This document shows, one piece after another, positions 10,801 to 21,484 of a stretch of 62,000 nucleotides of DNA. The notes beneath the pieces were generated by a model. That model had not been told where the DNA came from, made no database searches, and saw only the letters and a program-made list of their open reading frames with translations. The translations under genes were made by a program, and so were the position numbers. The stretch's first letter is position 1, and every line of letters begins with the position of its first letter. The stretch lies in the NCBI GenBank assembly GCA_963575745.1, contig CAUYUJ010003669.1, positions 744,289-806,288 on the forward strand, written 5' to 3'. The stretch comes from Prorocentrum cordatum. Taxonomy: Eukaryota > Sar > Dinophyceae > Prorocentrales > Prorocentraceae.

Positions 10801-11340
10801 GCTAGCAGTGAGTTGTCAAATCCACAAGTTGTGCAAACATCCCGCCAGCACGCCCACAACTTAGGTCGCAAAACCCATGCGGCGGAGATTGTGGTGAGTG
10901 CTGGGCGTTTGCTGGTGCATCTCTGCGGCCGTACCAGCTCGCGCTCGCTCGCGCGCGCAGCGACCAGCTAGTGCGGCGCGACCGTCGCGGGCCGCGGTGA
11001 CGCTGACCGTTGGGCACTTCCAGCGGGCACTTGAATGCGAGTCGGTGACTTGGGCGGGCGCGGTATCATGGCGACGCCGACAACGGTAGACACGATGATG
11101 CAAATAGCGATGATGGTGACGATGGAGGCGATGAGGACGGCAGGGCCGCTGACGGCGCCGATGTTGATCACGCCCGCTGATAGCGATGACGATGACGATG
11201 TCCTCGCGTCGGTGATGGAGGATTTGGAAGGAAATCGGCATGCGCGCGCGGCCGACGCGCGCGAGCGGCCCGCAGAAATTACTTCACACGGATCGTTCCC
11301 CCCCCCAGCACGCGCGTAAGGGCGCCCGGACGAGTTCGAC
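10801..11340. repeat. Dispersed repeat R1, copy A
   Basis: Homologous by eye to 33,850-34,340 (copy B) and 35,270-35,600 (copy C). Shared landmarks, in order: GTGCATCTCTGCGGCCG, a CGCGCGCGCAGCG block, GCGACCG.CGCGGCCGCGG, ACTTGGGCGGGCGCG, ATGGC.ACG.CGACAACGG. None of the copies keeps a common open frame over its length, so I treat it as a non-coding or dead element. Confidence 0.75.
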
Positions 11341-11690
11341 ATGCGACGAGAAGGGCCACTGTTGAAACACCTACGGTTTTGTTATGCCTCGCACGAGCGC
11401 GCGCGCAGGCTTTCTTGACAACTGATGTTGCAAAACCATGTGTTTCAAATAGTTTGGGGGCACTTGACTTTGAAGTCCTGGCGAAACCTACGGTTGTTTG
11501 AAGGATTTCGGCACGCGCGCGCGCGCGACCACGCGCGCGCGCACGTCGCCCCATGTTCTGCAAGAGATTATTGCGGCAACACGCGCGCAAGGGCGTTCGA
11601 GCGGTTCTGGCATGCGCGCGCGAGACGTCCGTTTGGTAGCAAGTTATTAAAGACAAATTACCCTGGCGACGTACCCAACACCTGCGCAAT
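11341..11690. repeat. R2 monomers (about 300 bp), copy A left part
   Basis: Contains the R2 landmarks GATTTCGGCACGCGCGCG, CCATGTTCTGCAAG and GCGCAAGGGCG, as in 34,390-35,070 and 13,700-14,000. Alternating GC dinucleotides (CGCGCG) are a hallmark and could adopt Z-DNA. Confidence 0.7.
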
Positions 11691-11759
11691 GTGGGGCATG
11701 AGTAGCTTGGGAGATGTTATACGAAGGTGATGACGTGACATGGGCGCATATACTTCTGC

Positions 11760-13575
11760 GAGCGGCATTCGTGAGGCTCGCAGCCCCCCAAGGATTGCGA
11801 TGTCTCGCTCAGATCTGCCTGGTGCCTCGCTCCGCTGAGCCTGCCACCAGCCTTCGAAAGTGGCGACAGCTTCGCAGATCGCAGCCCCCCAGGCACGGCG
11901 AGGCCCCGCTCAGATCTGCGCGGTGCCTCACTCCGTTGGACCCACAGGCAGCCCTAGAAAATGGCAACAATTTCGCAAATCGTAGCCCCCCAGGCACGGC
12001 GAGGTCCGGCTCAGATCTGCGCGGTGCCTCACTCCGCAGGGTCCACCTGCAGCCCTCGAAACTGGCGACAGCTTCGCAGATCGCAGCCCCTCAGGGACGG
12101 CAAGGTCCCGCTCAGATCTGCGCGGTGCCTCACTCCGCTGGACCCACCAGCAGCCCTCGAAAGTGGCAACGGTTTCGCAGATCGCAGCCCCCCAGGCACG
12201 GCGAGGCGTTGCTCAGATCTACGAAATGCCTCACTCCGCTGGACCAGCAAGCAGCCTTCGAAAGTGGCGACAGTTCCGCAGATCCCTACGCTGCCCCCCC
12301 AAGCAGCCCTCGAAAGTGGTGGCGACAGCTTCGCAGATCGCAGCCCCCCCACTCCAGGCACGGCGAGGCCTTGCTCAGATCCGCGCGGTGCCTCACTCCG
12401 CAGGACCCACAAGCAGCCCTCGAAAGTGGCGACAGCTTCGCAGATCGCAGACCCCCCAGGCACGGCGAGGTCTTGCTCAGATCCGCGCGGTGCCTCACTC
12501 CGCAGGACCCACCAGCAGCCCTCGAAAATGGCGACAGTTTCGCAGATCGCAGCCCCCCAGGCACGGCGAGGCCTTGCTCAGATCCGCAGTGCCTCACTCC
12601 GCAGGACCCACCAGCAGCCCTCGAAAGTGGCGACAGTTTCGCAGATCGCAGCCCCCCAGGCACGGCGAGGTCTTGCTCAGATCCGCGCGGTGCCTCACCC
12701 CGCAGGACCCACCAGCAGCCCTCGAAAGTGGCGACAGTTTCGCAGATCGCAGCCCCCCAGGCACGGCGAGGTCTTGCTCAGATCCGCGCGGTGCCTCACC
12801 CCGCAGGACCCACCAGCAGCCCTCGAAAGTGGCGACAGCTTCGCAGATCGCAGCCCCCCAGGCACGGCGAGGCCTTGCTCAGATCCGCGCGGTGCCTCAC
12901 CCCGCAGGACCCACCAGCAGCCCTCGAAAGTGGCGACAATTTCGCAGATCGCGGCCCCCAAGCACGGCGATGCCTTGCTCAGATCCGCGCGGTGCCCCAC
13001 CCCGCAGGACCCACCAGCAGCCCTCGAAAGTGGCGACAGTTTCGCAGATCCCCCCCCAGGCACGGCGAGGCCTTGCTCAGATCCGCGCGGTGCCTCAGTC
13101 CGCAGGACCCACAGCAGCCCTCGAAAGTGGCGACAGTTTCGCAGATCGCAGCCCACCATGCACGGCGAGGCCTTGCTCAGATCCGCGCGGTGCCTCACCC
13201 CGCAGGACCCACCAGCAGCCCTCGAAAGTGGCGACAATTTCGCAGATCGTAGCCCCCCAGGCACGGCGAGGTCTTGCTCAGATCCGCGCGGTGCCTCAGT
13301 CCGCAGGACCCACCAGCAGCCCTCGAAAGTGGCGACAGTTTCGCAGATCGCAGCCCCCCAGGCACGGCGAGGTATTGCTCAGATCCGCGCGCTGCCTCAC
13401 TCCGCAGGACCCACCAGCAGCCCTCGAAAGTGGCGACAGTTTCGCAGATCGCAGCCCCCCGGGCACGGCGAGGTCTTGCTCAGATCCGCGCGGTGCCTCA
13501 CTCCGCAGGACCCACCAGCAGCCCTCGAAAGTGGCGACAATTTCGCAGATCGCAGCCCCCCAGGGACGGCGACCA
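11760..13575 (+). repeat. Satellite: about 18 tandem copies of a 101-bp unit
   Basis: Successive units start exactly 101 bp apart in the central part (for example 12,678 to 12,779). The unit begins CAGATCCGCGCGGTGCCTCA and ends CGAGGTCTTGCT. Outer copies are more diverged, inner copies nearly identical, and a few carry small deletions. The unit has no stop in any forward frame and 101 is not divisible by three, so three overlapping + frames of about 500 codons run through it, each translating as a 101-residue super-repeat. I see no reason to call any of them a protein. It appears to sit between two parts of the R2 repeat block. Confidence 0.95.
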
Positions 13576-13699
13576 CAGGGGGGGGGCGGGAGGAGGACGC
13601 GACCACACCCCTCGATTCAAAACGAATACCCAACCAAGGAGGGTTGGGAGAAACAATGAACAACAGATGGCTTCTTTTAAGAATCCGCAGAAAAGCCCG

Positions 13700-14010
13700 A
13701 ACGCAAGCTTTTCTTGAACAGTCTTGATGCGAAACCAATGTGTTTTGATGTTTTCGGGACATTCGCCTTTGAAATCCTCACGAAACCTACAAGTGTTGAA
13801 CAAATTCGGCATCCGCGCGCGACGACGCGCGCGTGTACACTGCGTACCGTTTTGTTGCCAGGGGTTCTTGAAATCTCATAACTTTGGATTTCGGATAGAC
13901 GATTGCGCGCGCAAAACAAATTGGCAAATAATAAAGGGGGAAAGTGTTAGCGGCCTGCCTGGGATTGTATGATTCACACTTAGGATGGACGATGGGGCAG
14001 AATCAAATGT
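13700..14010. repeat. R2 monomer, copy A right part
   Basis: Resumes R2 sequence after the 101-bp array: CGAAACCTACAAGTGTTGAA, the GCGCGCGACGACGCGCGCG block, then GGCCTGCCTGGGATTGTATGA, which is matched by GGCCTGCCTAGGATAATCTGA at about 35,022 in the other copy. Confidence 0.75.
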
Positions 14011-14064
14011 ACATTGCAATGCTTAAGAAGAGGGCGATTCTATCCGGGGGGGGTAGACCCTCAT

Positions 14065-14230
14065 ACTAGCCGTCAGACCGACAGACAGGCCTAGTCGACG
14101 GTCGGCGACGAGGAGTCGATGGCGCGCGGCGGCGGCTACATAGCCGCCAGACCGACAGACAGGCCCGGACGACGGGCGGCGACGGGGCGGCGACGGCGGC
14201 TACATACCCGCCATACTGACAGAAGGGCCC
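14065..14230. repeat. About three tandem units with CCAGACCGACAGACAGGCC
   Basis: The phrase recurs at about 14,080, 14,150 and (degenerate) 14,208, each with a GGCGGCTACATA-type hairpin nearby (14,131-14,148 pairs GGCGGCT with AGCCGCC). Confidence 0.75.
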
Positions 14231-14342
14231 ACTTCTTCAGAACAGAAGTGAGAGGCCCCAGGTGCAAGTACTGCATGGGGAACAAGGAAGAGGGATGGAA
14301 CAGCAGAAGGATGGCGAGGAATGGGGCGAGAAAACCAGAGAG

Positions 14343-14385
14343 ACACAGGAGGAGGAGGAGGAGGAGGAGGAGGAGGAGGAGGAGG
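14343..14385. repeat. (GGA)n microsatellite
   Basis: Pure GGA repeat of about 40 bases. Confidence 0.95.
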
Positions 14386-14689
14386 GGGATACACGCGGCC
14401 AACATACCCAGTGCGAGTGACGGCAGGGCCGCCCTCACTCTGCCACGAGCTCGCGATTGGTGAAGCTGATGCAGTACTGATCCAGGTGCCAGCCCCTGGG
14501 GGAGAGGAGGAGAAGGGAGGGGCGAGTGGCAAGCTAGGTGCGCTCGCGTCATGTCTGACGTCCCTCCCGTCCCTTCACATGGTGCAGATATCCTCCCTAC
14601 TCGCACGATCGGATGTCGCAGCATGGCATAGCATTACATGGCATAGCATGGTGCTGGATATTATCGCGTAGCATGACATAGCATGGCGT

Positions 14690-15350
14690 GGCGACGCCCC
14701 AAAATGAGAGGGAGGGCTTCTACGGCCCAACAAATCAAACAATCGGCACCGAATGTGTAATCACCTCCGATGGTTTTGCGGGAGGCCATTTTTTAGATTT
14801 TGGGGAAGGACCGAAAACAATGCGGTGGCATGGCACTGGACATAATGACGCTGGCGCTGCAGCAGGAGCACGATTCGGAACGAGCGGAAGCGCGGAAATG
14901 AGGCCAGTGCTGCAGCGGGAGCACGATTCGGAACGAACGAACTGTAGCCCACTCTTCAACATTTCGATTCGGAACGAACGAACTGTAGCCCACACTTCAA
15001 CTGTAGCCCACGAACTGTAGCCCACACGATTCGGAACGAACGAACTGGAAACTGAGGACGCGTAGCCTGACATAGCACGGCATGGCGACGCCCCAAAGCG
15101 GGTGGGGGCTTCTGCGGCCCAGAAAACCAACGAATCAGCACCGAATGTGGAATCACTTCCGATGTTTTTTTGTTCGGGTGGGCATGTTTTAAATGTTGGG
15201 GCCTATTTGGAAGGATCGAAAACTATGCCGTGGCATGGCGCTGGAAATAATGACGCCAGATTTGCAGCGGGAGCGAGATTCGGAACTAGCGGAAGCGCGG
15301 AAAAGAGTCCAGCGCTGCAGCGGGAGCACGATTCGGAACGAGCGGTAGGC
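14690..15350. repeat. Duplicated ~270-bp block plus CACGATTCGGAACGA repeats
   Basis: 14,691-14,930 and 15,084-15,345 are direct copies (GGCGACGCCCCAAA, CGGCACCGAATGTG, GTGGCATGGC.CTGGA.ATAATGACGC). Between them GAGCACGATTCGGAACGA and GAACTGTAGCCCAC recur several times. Copies are too diverged for a shared protein. Confidence 0.8.
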
Positions 15351-15430
15351 CGAACATGAAACCAAGGCATCAGCGAGAGCAACATTTCGAAAAAAAACAG
15401 CGAAAACCCGTTTCGACGGAATTCAACGCC

Positions 15431-15528
15431 CTTCCTCTGTGTGCTGGCCACTTTCCTGATCGAGTCTACTCCTGTGGGCATCGTGTCTGCATAGGCTGGT
15501 GGGTTTACGCGAAGCGTTTAGAATTCAA
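15431..15528 (+). repeat. Dispersed ~95-bp module encoding GHRxxxGWWxYAKR, copy A
   Basis: Similar to 37,834-37,930 (- strand), 40,205-40,299 (+) and, in part, 26,431-26,475 (+). The reading frame is conserved as well as the DNA: here Cys-Ala-Gly-His-Phe-Pro-Asp, then GHRVCIGWWVYAKRLEF. Cys and His spacing hints at a zinc-binding patch. In the 37.8-kb copy the module starts a basic, gag-like frame of the copia element, so the others may be fragments of that element. Frame conservation among fragments is the main evidence that it was protein-coding. Confidence 0.6.
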
Positions 15529-16175
15529 GCCACTTCTCCCCACACCTCCTTCTAGTTCAGAGTCTCCCTCTTCAAGCTCTCTCTTCCCTCAACGCTTTCT
15601 CTGACCCTCTCACTCCTATGATATGTCCTACGAACCTCATCCGTGTCCTTGTCCACTTGGGCCTCCTTCAAATCCTCCTTCCAACCCTCCTGGCTCTAAC
15701 CTTGAACCTTGGCGCCAAATGATCAATGTGTCAATACTATTTCTCGGCCCTCGCGCTCTCGCCGTGCTTCCGCCCATGCCTCCTCCTATTCCTCTTTCTC
15801 CTCCTCCCTCTCCCCCTCCTTTTCCCCCTGCCCCTCTCCTCCTCCTTCTCCGCCTCCTCCTCATCATCACTCCCTTCTCAATCCTCCTCGTGTTTGCGTG
15901 TGCTCTGTTCTTCTTCCCACTCCGAGTCATATTCCTCCTCCTAGTCCTGCTCCACCTGGTAACGCTCTGTCTCCTCCTCATCATCAATCTGAACTCCTAG
16001 TCGCTCGCTTTTCCTTATCGTCTCCCAAGACGCCTCGTTTTCCATAGGTCTTGCTTCTTCTCCCGCTCCCTTCTTCGGTCGTTCTTTCTCCGCGTGCTCA
16101 TGTTCGCTGTCATTCTCGCCGCCTTGCTCCACCACCCCCTTCTTGAGCCCAAACGGGAATGTCAAACATGTTCGG
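15529..16175. other. Pyrimidine-rich tract, no gene
   Basis: C/T-rich sequence (CTCCTCCTCTTCCT-like) with Pro/Ser/Leu-rich frames on the + strand and Arg/Glu-rich frames on the - strand. Compositional. Confidence 0.7.
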
Positions 16176-16270
16176 CTCGATTGGGTTACGATTTGGTTAC
16201 GATCTACGTTGTTTGGTTATGATTCAGTTACGAAAATTATACATGTGGTTACAATTGGGTTACGCAAAGA
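16176..16270. repeat. Degenerate TTGGTTACGATT tandem repeat
   Basis: Roughly seven imperfect 12- to 14-bp units (GGGTTACGATTT, GGTTACGATCTA, GGTTATGATTCA, GGTTACAATTG). Confidence 0.8.
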
Positions 16271-16419
16271 CCTCCCCGGGATGATTTTGACTACGGAGGT
16301 GTTCAGTGCGTTTTGTTAGCTCAAGTGTGCGATGGGGTCGATCGTAACCATATATTTCCCGTTATGGCTACGCCCGACACTTCCGCGCGTGACCATAGGC
16401 TTTGGTTGCGGCCCGGCCT

Positions 16420-16635
16420 CGCCGCCCGGCCCCGGCCGCGGCCCACGCCCCAGCCCTGGTCTCGGCCCCGGCCCTGGCCCCAGCCCTGGCCTCGGCCCCG
16501 GCCCCGGCCCCGGCCCCACAGCAGTGGCCTCTGGCCCCAACCCCGGCCCCTGGCTCACGGCCGCGGGTCTGGCCCCAGCCCCGGCGCAGGGTTCCGGCCG
16601 CGCCCCCGGCCGAAGCCGGTTTCGGCCATGGCCCA
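16420..16635. repeat. (GGCCCC)n-type minisatellite
   Basis: Imperfect GGCCCCGGCCCC/GGCCCTGGCCCC repeat of about 200 bp. It gives Pro/Gly-rich frames on both strands. Confidence 0.9.
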
Positions 16636-16639
16636 GGTT

Positions 16640-17500
16640 CCGGCTTTTTGGGAGAACCTTCCTGACACCTTCCGGAACTTTCCTCGGGAAGGTTTGTTTG
16701 AAGAACCTCCCTGAAACCTTCCAGAAACATTCCTCAGGAAGGTTTTTTGGAAGAGCCTTCCGAATAACCATATTGAAACCTTTCTCGGGGCCGGCTTTCA
16801 GGAAGAACCCAGCTAAAACTGAACAGAACCTTCATCACATTTTTTGCTTGTTTGAAGAACTTCCCTAAACCTTCCTCCGTGCAATTTGTGTTGACGAACC
16901 TTCCTAAAACCTCGCAATAAAAATACTTTCCCGGGAGGGTTTGTTGGAAGAACCGAAAGATTCATCAGGAGGGCGTGTTTAGAATAACCTTTCTAGAACC
17001 TTGAAGCCTTCCTCAAAGGACTTTGCTGGAATAGCTGTTTTGAAACCTTCAAATAAAATTCCCCAGGAAGGTTTTTGGGGACAACACCATCGAACAACCT
17101 TTTCAAAAAACCTTCATCGGGAGGGTTTTTTGGTGGGAAAAACCTCCCTACACCCCCCAACAAATCTTTGTCGAGAAGGTTTTTGGGGGAGAACCTTCTT
17201 CGAACTTTCCAAAAACCTGTTTCAATGCAGTCTTTGTTGAAGAACCTTCCTGGAACCTTTCAACAACCTCCCTCGGGAAGGTTTTCTGGGGGGAACCTGG
17301 GTAAAACCTTCCAAACCACCGTCATCGGGGCTTTCTGATTAGAAAAACCTGCCTAAACCTTTGCGAAAACCTCCCCCGGGAAGGTTTTTGTTGGAAGGCC
17401 CTTCCTAAAACCTTCCAAAAACCTTCCCCAGGAAAGTTTTTGTTGAAGGACCTTCACAAAACAAAAAAAACCTTGCAAATACACTCCTGAGGAGGGTTTC
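16640..17500. repeat. About 17 degenerate ~50-bp units with CCTTCC/GGAAGG dyads
   Basis: Each unit carries CGGGAAGGTTTNTTGG, then AGAACCTTCCTNAAACCTTCC. The GGAAGG and CCTTCC halves make every unit self-complementary, so long stretches could fold into serial hairpins. The + frames over it translate as repeats around NLPETFQ and carry stops. Confidence 0.85.
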
Positions 17501-17544
17501 AAGAGGTGTTGGCCGAACTGCTGCACCAAATTGCGCAGCTACTG

Positions 17545-18002
17545 ACCTGCGCCTTGATGAGATCGCGGGGGAGGCGGGGAACTGCCACTTCATTTTGCTG
17601 GCGGAAGCGCAGAGTGTCGGTCGTGATTCAGAGCAAGAGGTTGTAAGACATCGCTGCGCGGGCAGACTTGCATTGGAAACTGCCGCTACTCGGGAGCCGT
17701 TCTCAAACCGCACTTGCGGACGTTCCATTGCCCTGCCGCCAGGCACCCTAACCTGGAGCGAGCGTTTCCGGGCCCAGCTGGGGCAGGAGGGAAAGGAGTT
17801 GCTGCGCGATGCAAGAATGGCCCAATGGATTTGCGCCTCACTGTCGCGCGCTACCCTCCTCGACCTTCCCGAGCCGATTGCTCGAGGCATTTGCGGGCCG
17901 CCCGCCTGCTCTAGGACTGGGTCGGGGCGATCTTGCCCAGTCTCCCCTGCCGCTGCACGCCTCTTTTGCTATCAGATGCGAACGATGGGATGGGGGGCGT
18001 GA
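17545..18002 (+). pseudogene. Coding-like remnant upstream of a non-LTR endonuclease
   Basis: One + frame reads without a stop from about 17,545 to 18,002 and translates to a balanced sequence, unlike the repeat-derived frames nearby. It includes the segment LTWSERFRAQLGQEGKELL followed by RMAQWICASLSRA. I recognise no family. By position it could be the leading ORF of the decayed non-LTR element to its right. A second, short coding-like stretch in another frame (about 18,035-18,168) suggests frame breaks. Confidence 0.4.
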
Positions 18003-18175
18003 AGGGGCCTGAAAGATGGGGCTCTCTTTCGCCCGATTCGATTGGAAGTCCCACTCGGGGGGAACTTCGACAGGGCGCGGGGCAACTTTTTCGGGGGCAC
18101 CTTGAGATCCACCATCTCGCGACGGGGGACACGTTCACTGACGACACCGTCCCCGCTTTTTTTCGTTAATGGGAG

Positions 18176-19609
18176 GTGGGCGACGGCACGCGGATCGAAT
18201 GTTGCGATTTTCCTGCCGGCGTAGCCCACGAAGTAAAAAAGCGCCGCCCGCCGAGGAATCCGGCGCCGAGCTGCGGGCCTATACTGGGCCACCACCTAAA
18301 GACAACCTTCTTCTTGACTTCGAAATGCCGCGCTGGAAGGGCGGGGGGGGGGGGGGGGAAGGGGGGCGGTTCCGCAGGTTGCTCCTTCACTGTCGCGGGA
18401 TACAAGCACAATGATGGGCGCAGCGAAATGGGGGGCGGGGTGGGCGGAGGTCATGGAATCAGCAGGACGCGCATTTCAACACCATCCAGCGCGATGCTAG
18501 TTGGCGCGCGCCTCTCCCCATATTCGAGAGGCTGGAAGCGGCGATCGCGACAGCAATGTAGCGACGCTTTAAGGCCCCCCGCCCCCCGTGTCCTACATGC
18601 TCAGAGGATGGCCGCCGCCGTCGTGAACCCCCGCGCGGGCGGGCCAGCCTCTGCCGCGAGAAACTGGGCGCCCCCCCAGAGATTGCCTGCCAGGTCGACC
18701 GACGGAGCTCGCGGAGACACTCGCGCTGGCCCGTCGGACGCAGACGTGGTCGGGGTGCAGAAGGCGCGCGTCCTCTCCGGGCCGCGGCGCGTTGTCGCTT
18801 TCGCTTCGGGCCGAAACGACGGGACGGAGCAGCGATCGTCGCGACTCTCCCTACGCGCGTGGAATGGCTCCAAGTTTCGGGGGGGCCCTGGCGTGGAGGG
18901 GGGAATCTCGGCGAGCGCGTTAGACTGGGGGCTGTGGGGGAATGCGCGGGAGGAGGGGGAGTGCGCCGAAGTCCGCGACTGTGAGATCCGGAAACATGTC
19001 GATCTCGATACCAAGTTCATGCGTCGCCACGCAAGGCGGGCACCGAAGAGAAGGGCGGTTCATAGTGGGACTATGCCCCTGGTGCTTTGGCGCATGCTAC
19101 GCAACCCTAGTTGGCGCATTCGTAGTCGGGCCGGCGTGAGCTCTGATGAGCAACGTTTATACATCAAGCTGTTTTGGGATATCTCAAAGATCGGCCTGGA
19201 GAAAGTCAGGGGCAACTGCGCGTCGCCGCCTCGCTGGCATCTTTCCCAATTGGCTGCCCTCAATAAAAAAACGGTCGCAGGGGCAACGCGGGCGCAGATG
19301 GCATGCGCGCCGCCAGTTGCAGGGGAGGTGCTCTTCGCGTCCCGAGTCGGTGGCCAGGCCGCTTCGTTCGACCGCGGCTTCGCGCGAGGTCGCCGGCGGG
19401 GGGGCCCGATCTTGACATATTATCGGCCGTCAGCGTGGAACTACACGCGCGAGCCGAAGACAGGGATCCACGTAAACAACGCTACCATTTATCAGCGGTC
19501 GTGCTCGAGGACAGCGATGGCAAGGTCATCGCAAAAGCGCAGAAAAGAAGCGTCATGGGCGATCCTTCCGCAACAGAAACTGCCTTACGAACCTGTTCAC
19601 AACCTCTAA
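18176..19609 (+). pseudogene. Non-LTR retroelement fragment, putative AP-endonuclease part
   Basis: A 477-codon open frame. Around residues 186-200 it reads DADVVGVQKARVLSG, which resembles the Q-E-x-R motif of AP-type endonucleases of LINE elements (typically D-V-V-G-V-Q-E-T-R), with the Glu replaced by Lys. Further catalytic motifs are not evident and the stretch after residue 260 looks unlike the family, so the frame probably mixes real coding segments with out-of-frame sequence. The reverse-transcriptase traces just downstream support the call. Confidence 0.4.
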
Positions 19610-19838
19610 TATCGAGTCGGAACTTTCTGGGAGTTGACCCATTGGCCGGAGCGCTGAAGGAGACTCGGGAAACCTCCAGACCGACTTGTCGCATCAAACA
19701 TACGCGGGCGACCTGGGCGTAATTATCGTGGCGCGAGAGGGTTTGATGTTCGTTGAATTCATCGCTCAGATTTCGGAGGTCGACGACCCGTCGACTGTCT
19801 CCCTCTCCCACTTCGGCCTGGCCCAGCGCATGACTTAA
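19590..19838 (+). pseudogene. Non-LTR reverse transcriptase palm fragment (frame-broken)
   Basis: One + frame gives FLGVDPLAGAL (about 19,622-19,654), like the F-x-L-G-V-D-P segment before the catalytic core of LINE reverse transcriptases. After a frameshift another frame gives TYAGDLGVII (19,698-19,727), matching Y-A-D-D-L-G with the first catalytic Asp replaced by Gly; that frame ends at a stop at 19,836. Frame break and lost Asp both say the enzyme is dead. Confidence rests on motif order and spacing alone. Confidence 0.45.
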
Positions 19839-19843
19839 CCACA

Positions 19844-20675
19844 ATGGTTGATTGTCTTCTCGGGGGCAGGGGCGCGCTACTTCCGCAAGCTTCTCCGGGC
19901 GCCACGGCGCTCTGGCCTCTCGCCCCCCCCCCCCCCCCCCCGAAGAGGGCGCCGGGTGCCCGGGCCCCCGCCTTGCTCTCCGAGATAGCGCGCGCCTCGA
20001 GGACGACGGGCGCCGCGCGGCTGCCCGTCGAGCGTTCTATTTGCTATTCCCTGGGAGGTATACTTTAGCTGCCCACTGTGCGTAAGCATGAAAGATCGCT
20101 CATGCAGGGCCCGGCGCTGACTGCTCTCCTGCCTGCCATGGAGGCCTTTCGGTTATCCCCTCGGCATTGTTAAGTTATGGACGGGCGTCTGGTGGGCTCG
20201 GCGCGCATTGTCACGCGGGGCAAGGGCGCGGACTGGTAGGGCGAGCGCGCCCGTAGTCTTAGTGAGCGGCGGGTTGTCGATGTTTGGGGACTCGCGGGCT
20301 CCGAGGTGGAACTCCACGTCCGACTTCTTCGGCATTGTCAAAGTTGAGCTTCAGATCTTCAAGGGGCCTCCCAGGTTCTCATCGCGCTCTTCGGGCAATT
20401 GGTGGTTGATTCGGTTCGTCCGCCGCGCTGCTGGCGCGTTGACCCAATGGGCCTCTCCGTGGGCCCGACGGGTGGTAGAGGATTCGGAGTCTGCGGCCCA
20501 ACTTCTTGATGAACAATGCGTCGAGGAGGTCGCTCGGGATTTGAGGATTCTGGCCGACAGAGAGAGGGCCGCGGAGTTTCGGATGGCCGACATGACTAAG
20601 TTAGCTCCAATGTGTTTTCGATGTCGATCCCGCCTCCTGGCTATGCGGGCCCGTGGTGGCAGGAAGGGCAAGTAG
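19844..20675 (+). pseudogene. Probable continuation of the non-LTR element
   Basis: Includes a run of Cs (19,921-19,940) and a + frame from 20,208 to 20,675 (155 codons) with helix-like stretches such as VEEVARDLRILADRERAAEF. I recognise no domain. Position between reverse-transcriptase and zinc-finger remnants suggests the thumb/connection region, now degenerate. Confidence 0.3.
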
Positions 20676-20737
20676 GGGGTGCCTCTTGCCCCCGCCCAGA
20701 CTTGCCCCCCCCCCCCACTTGGCGGGGGTCAACTTCG

Positions 20738-20993
20738 TATGCAACGCTTCAGAGAATGTGATGGTAAGTTCCACACGCGTAAGCAGTCATTGAACCATCG
20801 TCGTTTCGCACATCGCCAACGTAACTTTGCAACGGTATTGACACCGACCAACGTGTGCATATGTTGTCGCGCGGTGTTTCGTGATTGTTGGTGCGCAGGG
20901 AGACATCTGCAGACGGCGATGCTGAAAAGCGTGCCCAGTGGGAGGAGGCAGAACACCCACGCCAGATTCATTCACTTGCTGATTATGTCATAG
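20738..20993 (+). pseudogene. Degenerate C2H2 zinc-finger region of the non-LTR element
   Basis: The + frame reads F-R-E-C-D-G-K-F-H-T-R-K, then NHRRFAH, then NVCICCRAVFRDCW followed by AGRHLQ. This is the order C-x-x-x-F-x-T-R ... H-x3-4-H ... C-x-x-C-x3-F ... R-H of paired C2H2 fingers seen near the C-terminus of dinoflagellate LINE-like polyproteins. The first cysteine of the first finger appears lost. Confidence 0.5.
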
Positions 20994-21484
20994 CGAACAA
21001 GCCGACCTCGACGGCCTATGCAGCGATTTGGCGCAGTGTCATTTACCAGTCTCCATATCCACTTCTGGCGCTGTGGGAGTGCGTGTCAATGTCGGGGCAA
21101 GCACGCCGCTTACCCCTTCCAGCGTGGTACAAAACGGACAAGGAGCGCCGCATCGACGAAGGTGACAATGTTCAGGAGGCGGTCGCCGAGGCGGGCGGCA
21201 GCCAGGACAGCAAGGGCAAGCCCCAAGCCAGGCCCAAGGGTGGCGCAAGCCGAGGCAAAGACATCACCAAGCCGGGGGGCGCCATGAGCAGGCTGATCGT
21301 GACGCTCGAGAGGGACGCAGAGGAGCTCAAATCGACGGTCTGCGGGCGCGACGAGCTGCCGTCCGACAGCGCCTTGGTCGAGGCACCGTCCGTTCTGGCC
21401 AGAAGGCCGAAACCAAGAGCGAGGCTCAAGACTGGAGGGGCCGCGGGGGCCCTCACCTTCACGTGTTCATATCGTTCCTGGTGA
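20885..21484 (+). CDS. Open frame downstream of the zinc-finger remnant, function unknown
   Basis: A 199-codon frame overlapping the zinc-finger frame by about 100 bp. Residues 25-80 have a balanced composition (SLADYVIANKPTSTAYAAIW), the middle is Gly/Lys-rich, and residues 140-165 look helical. The overlap suggests a frameshift that split one original protein. No family recognised. It is probably the C-terminal tail of the retroelement. Confidence 0.4.
   Translation: MLVRRETSADGDAEKRAQWEEAEHPRQIHSLADYVIANKPTSTAYAAIWRSVIYQSPYPLLALWECVSMSGQARRLPLPAWYKTDKERRIDEGDNVQEAVAEAGGSQDSKGKPQARPKGGASRGKDITKPGGAMSRLIVTLERDAEELKSTVCGRDELPSDSALVEAPSVLARRPKPRARLKTGGAAGALTFTCSYRSW

Noticed and set aside
11760-13575. 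CRISPR array
   Set aside because: The repeats are contiguous 101-bp units without unique spacers, and the genome is eukaryotic.
11714-13727. Three overlapping + frames of about 500 codons as proteins
   Set aside because: They arise because a stop-free 101-bp unit is tandemly repeated; no start context, domain or codon signal favours one frame.
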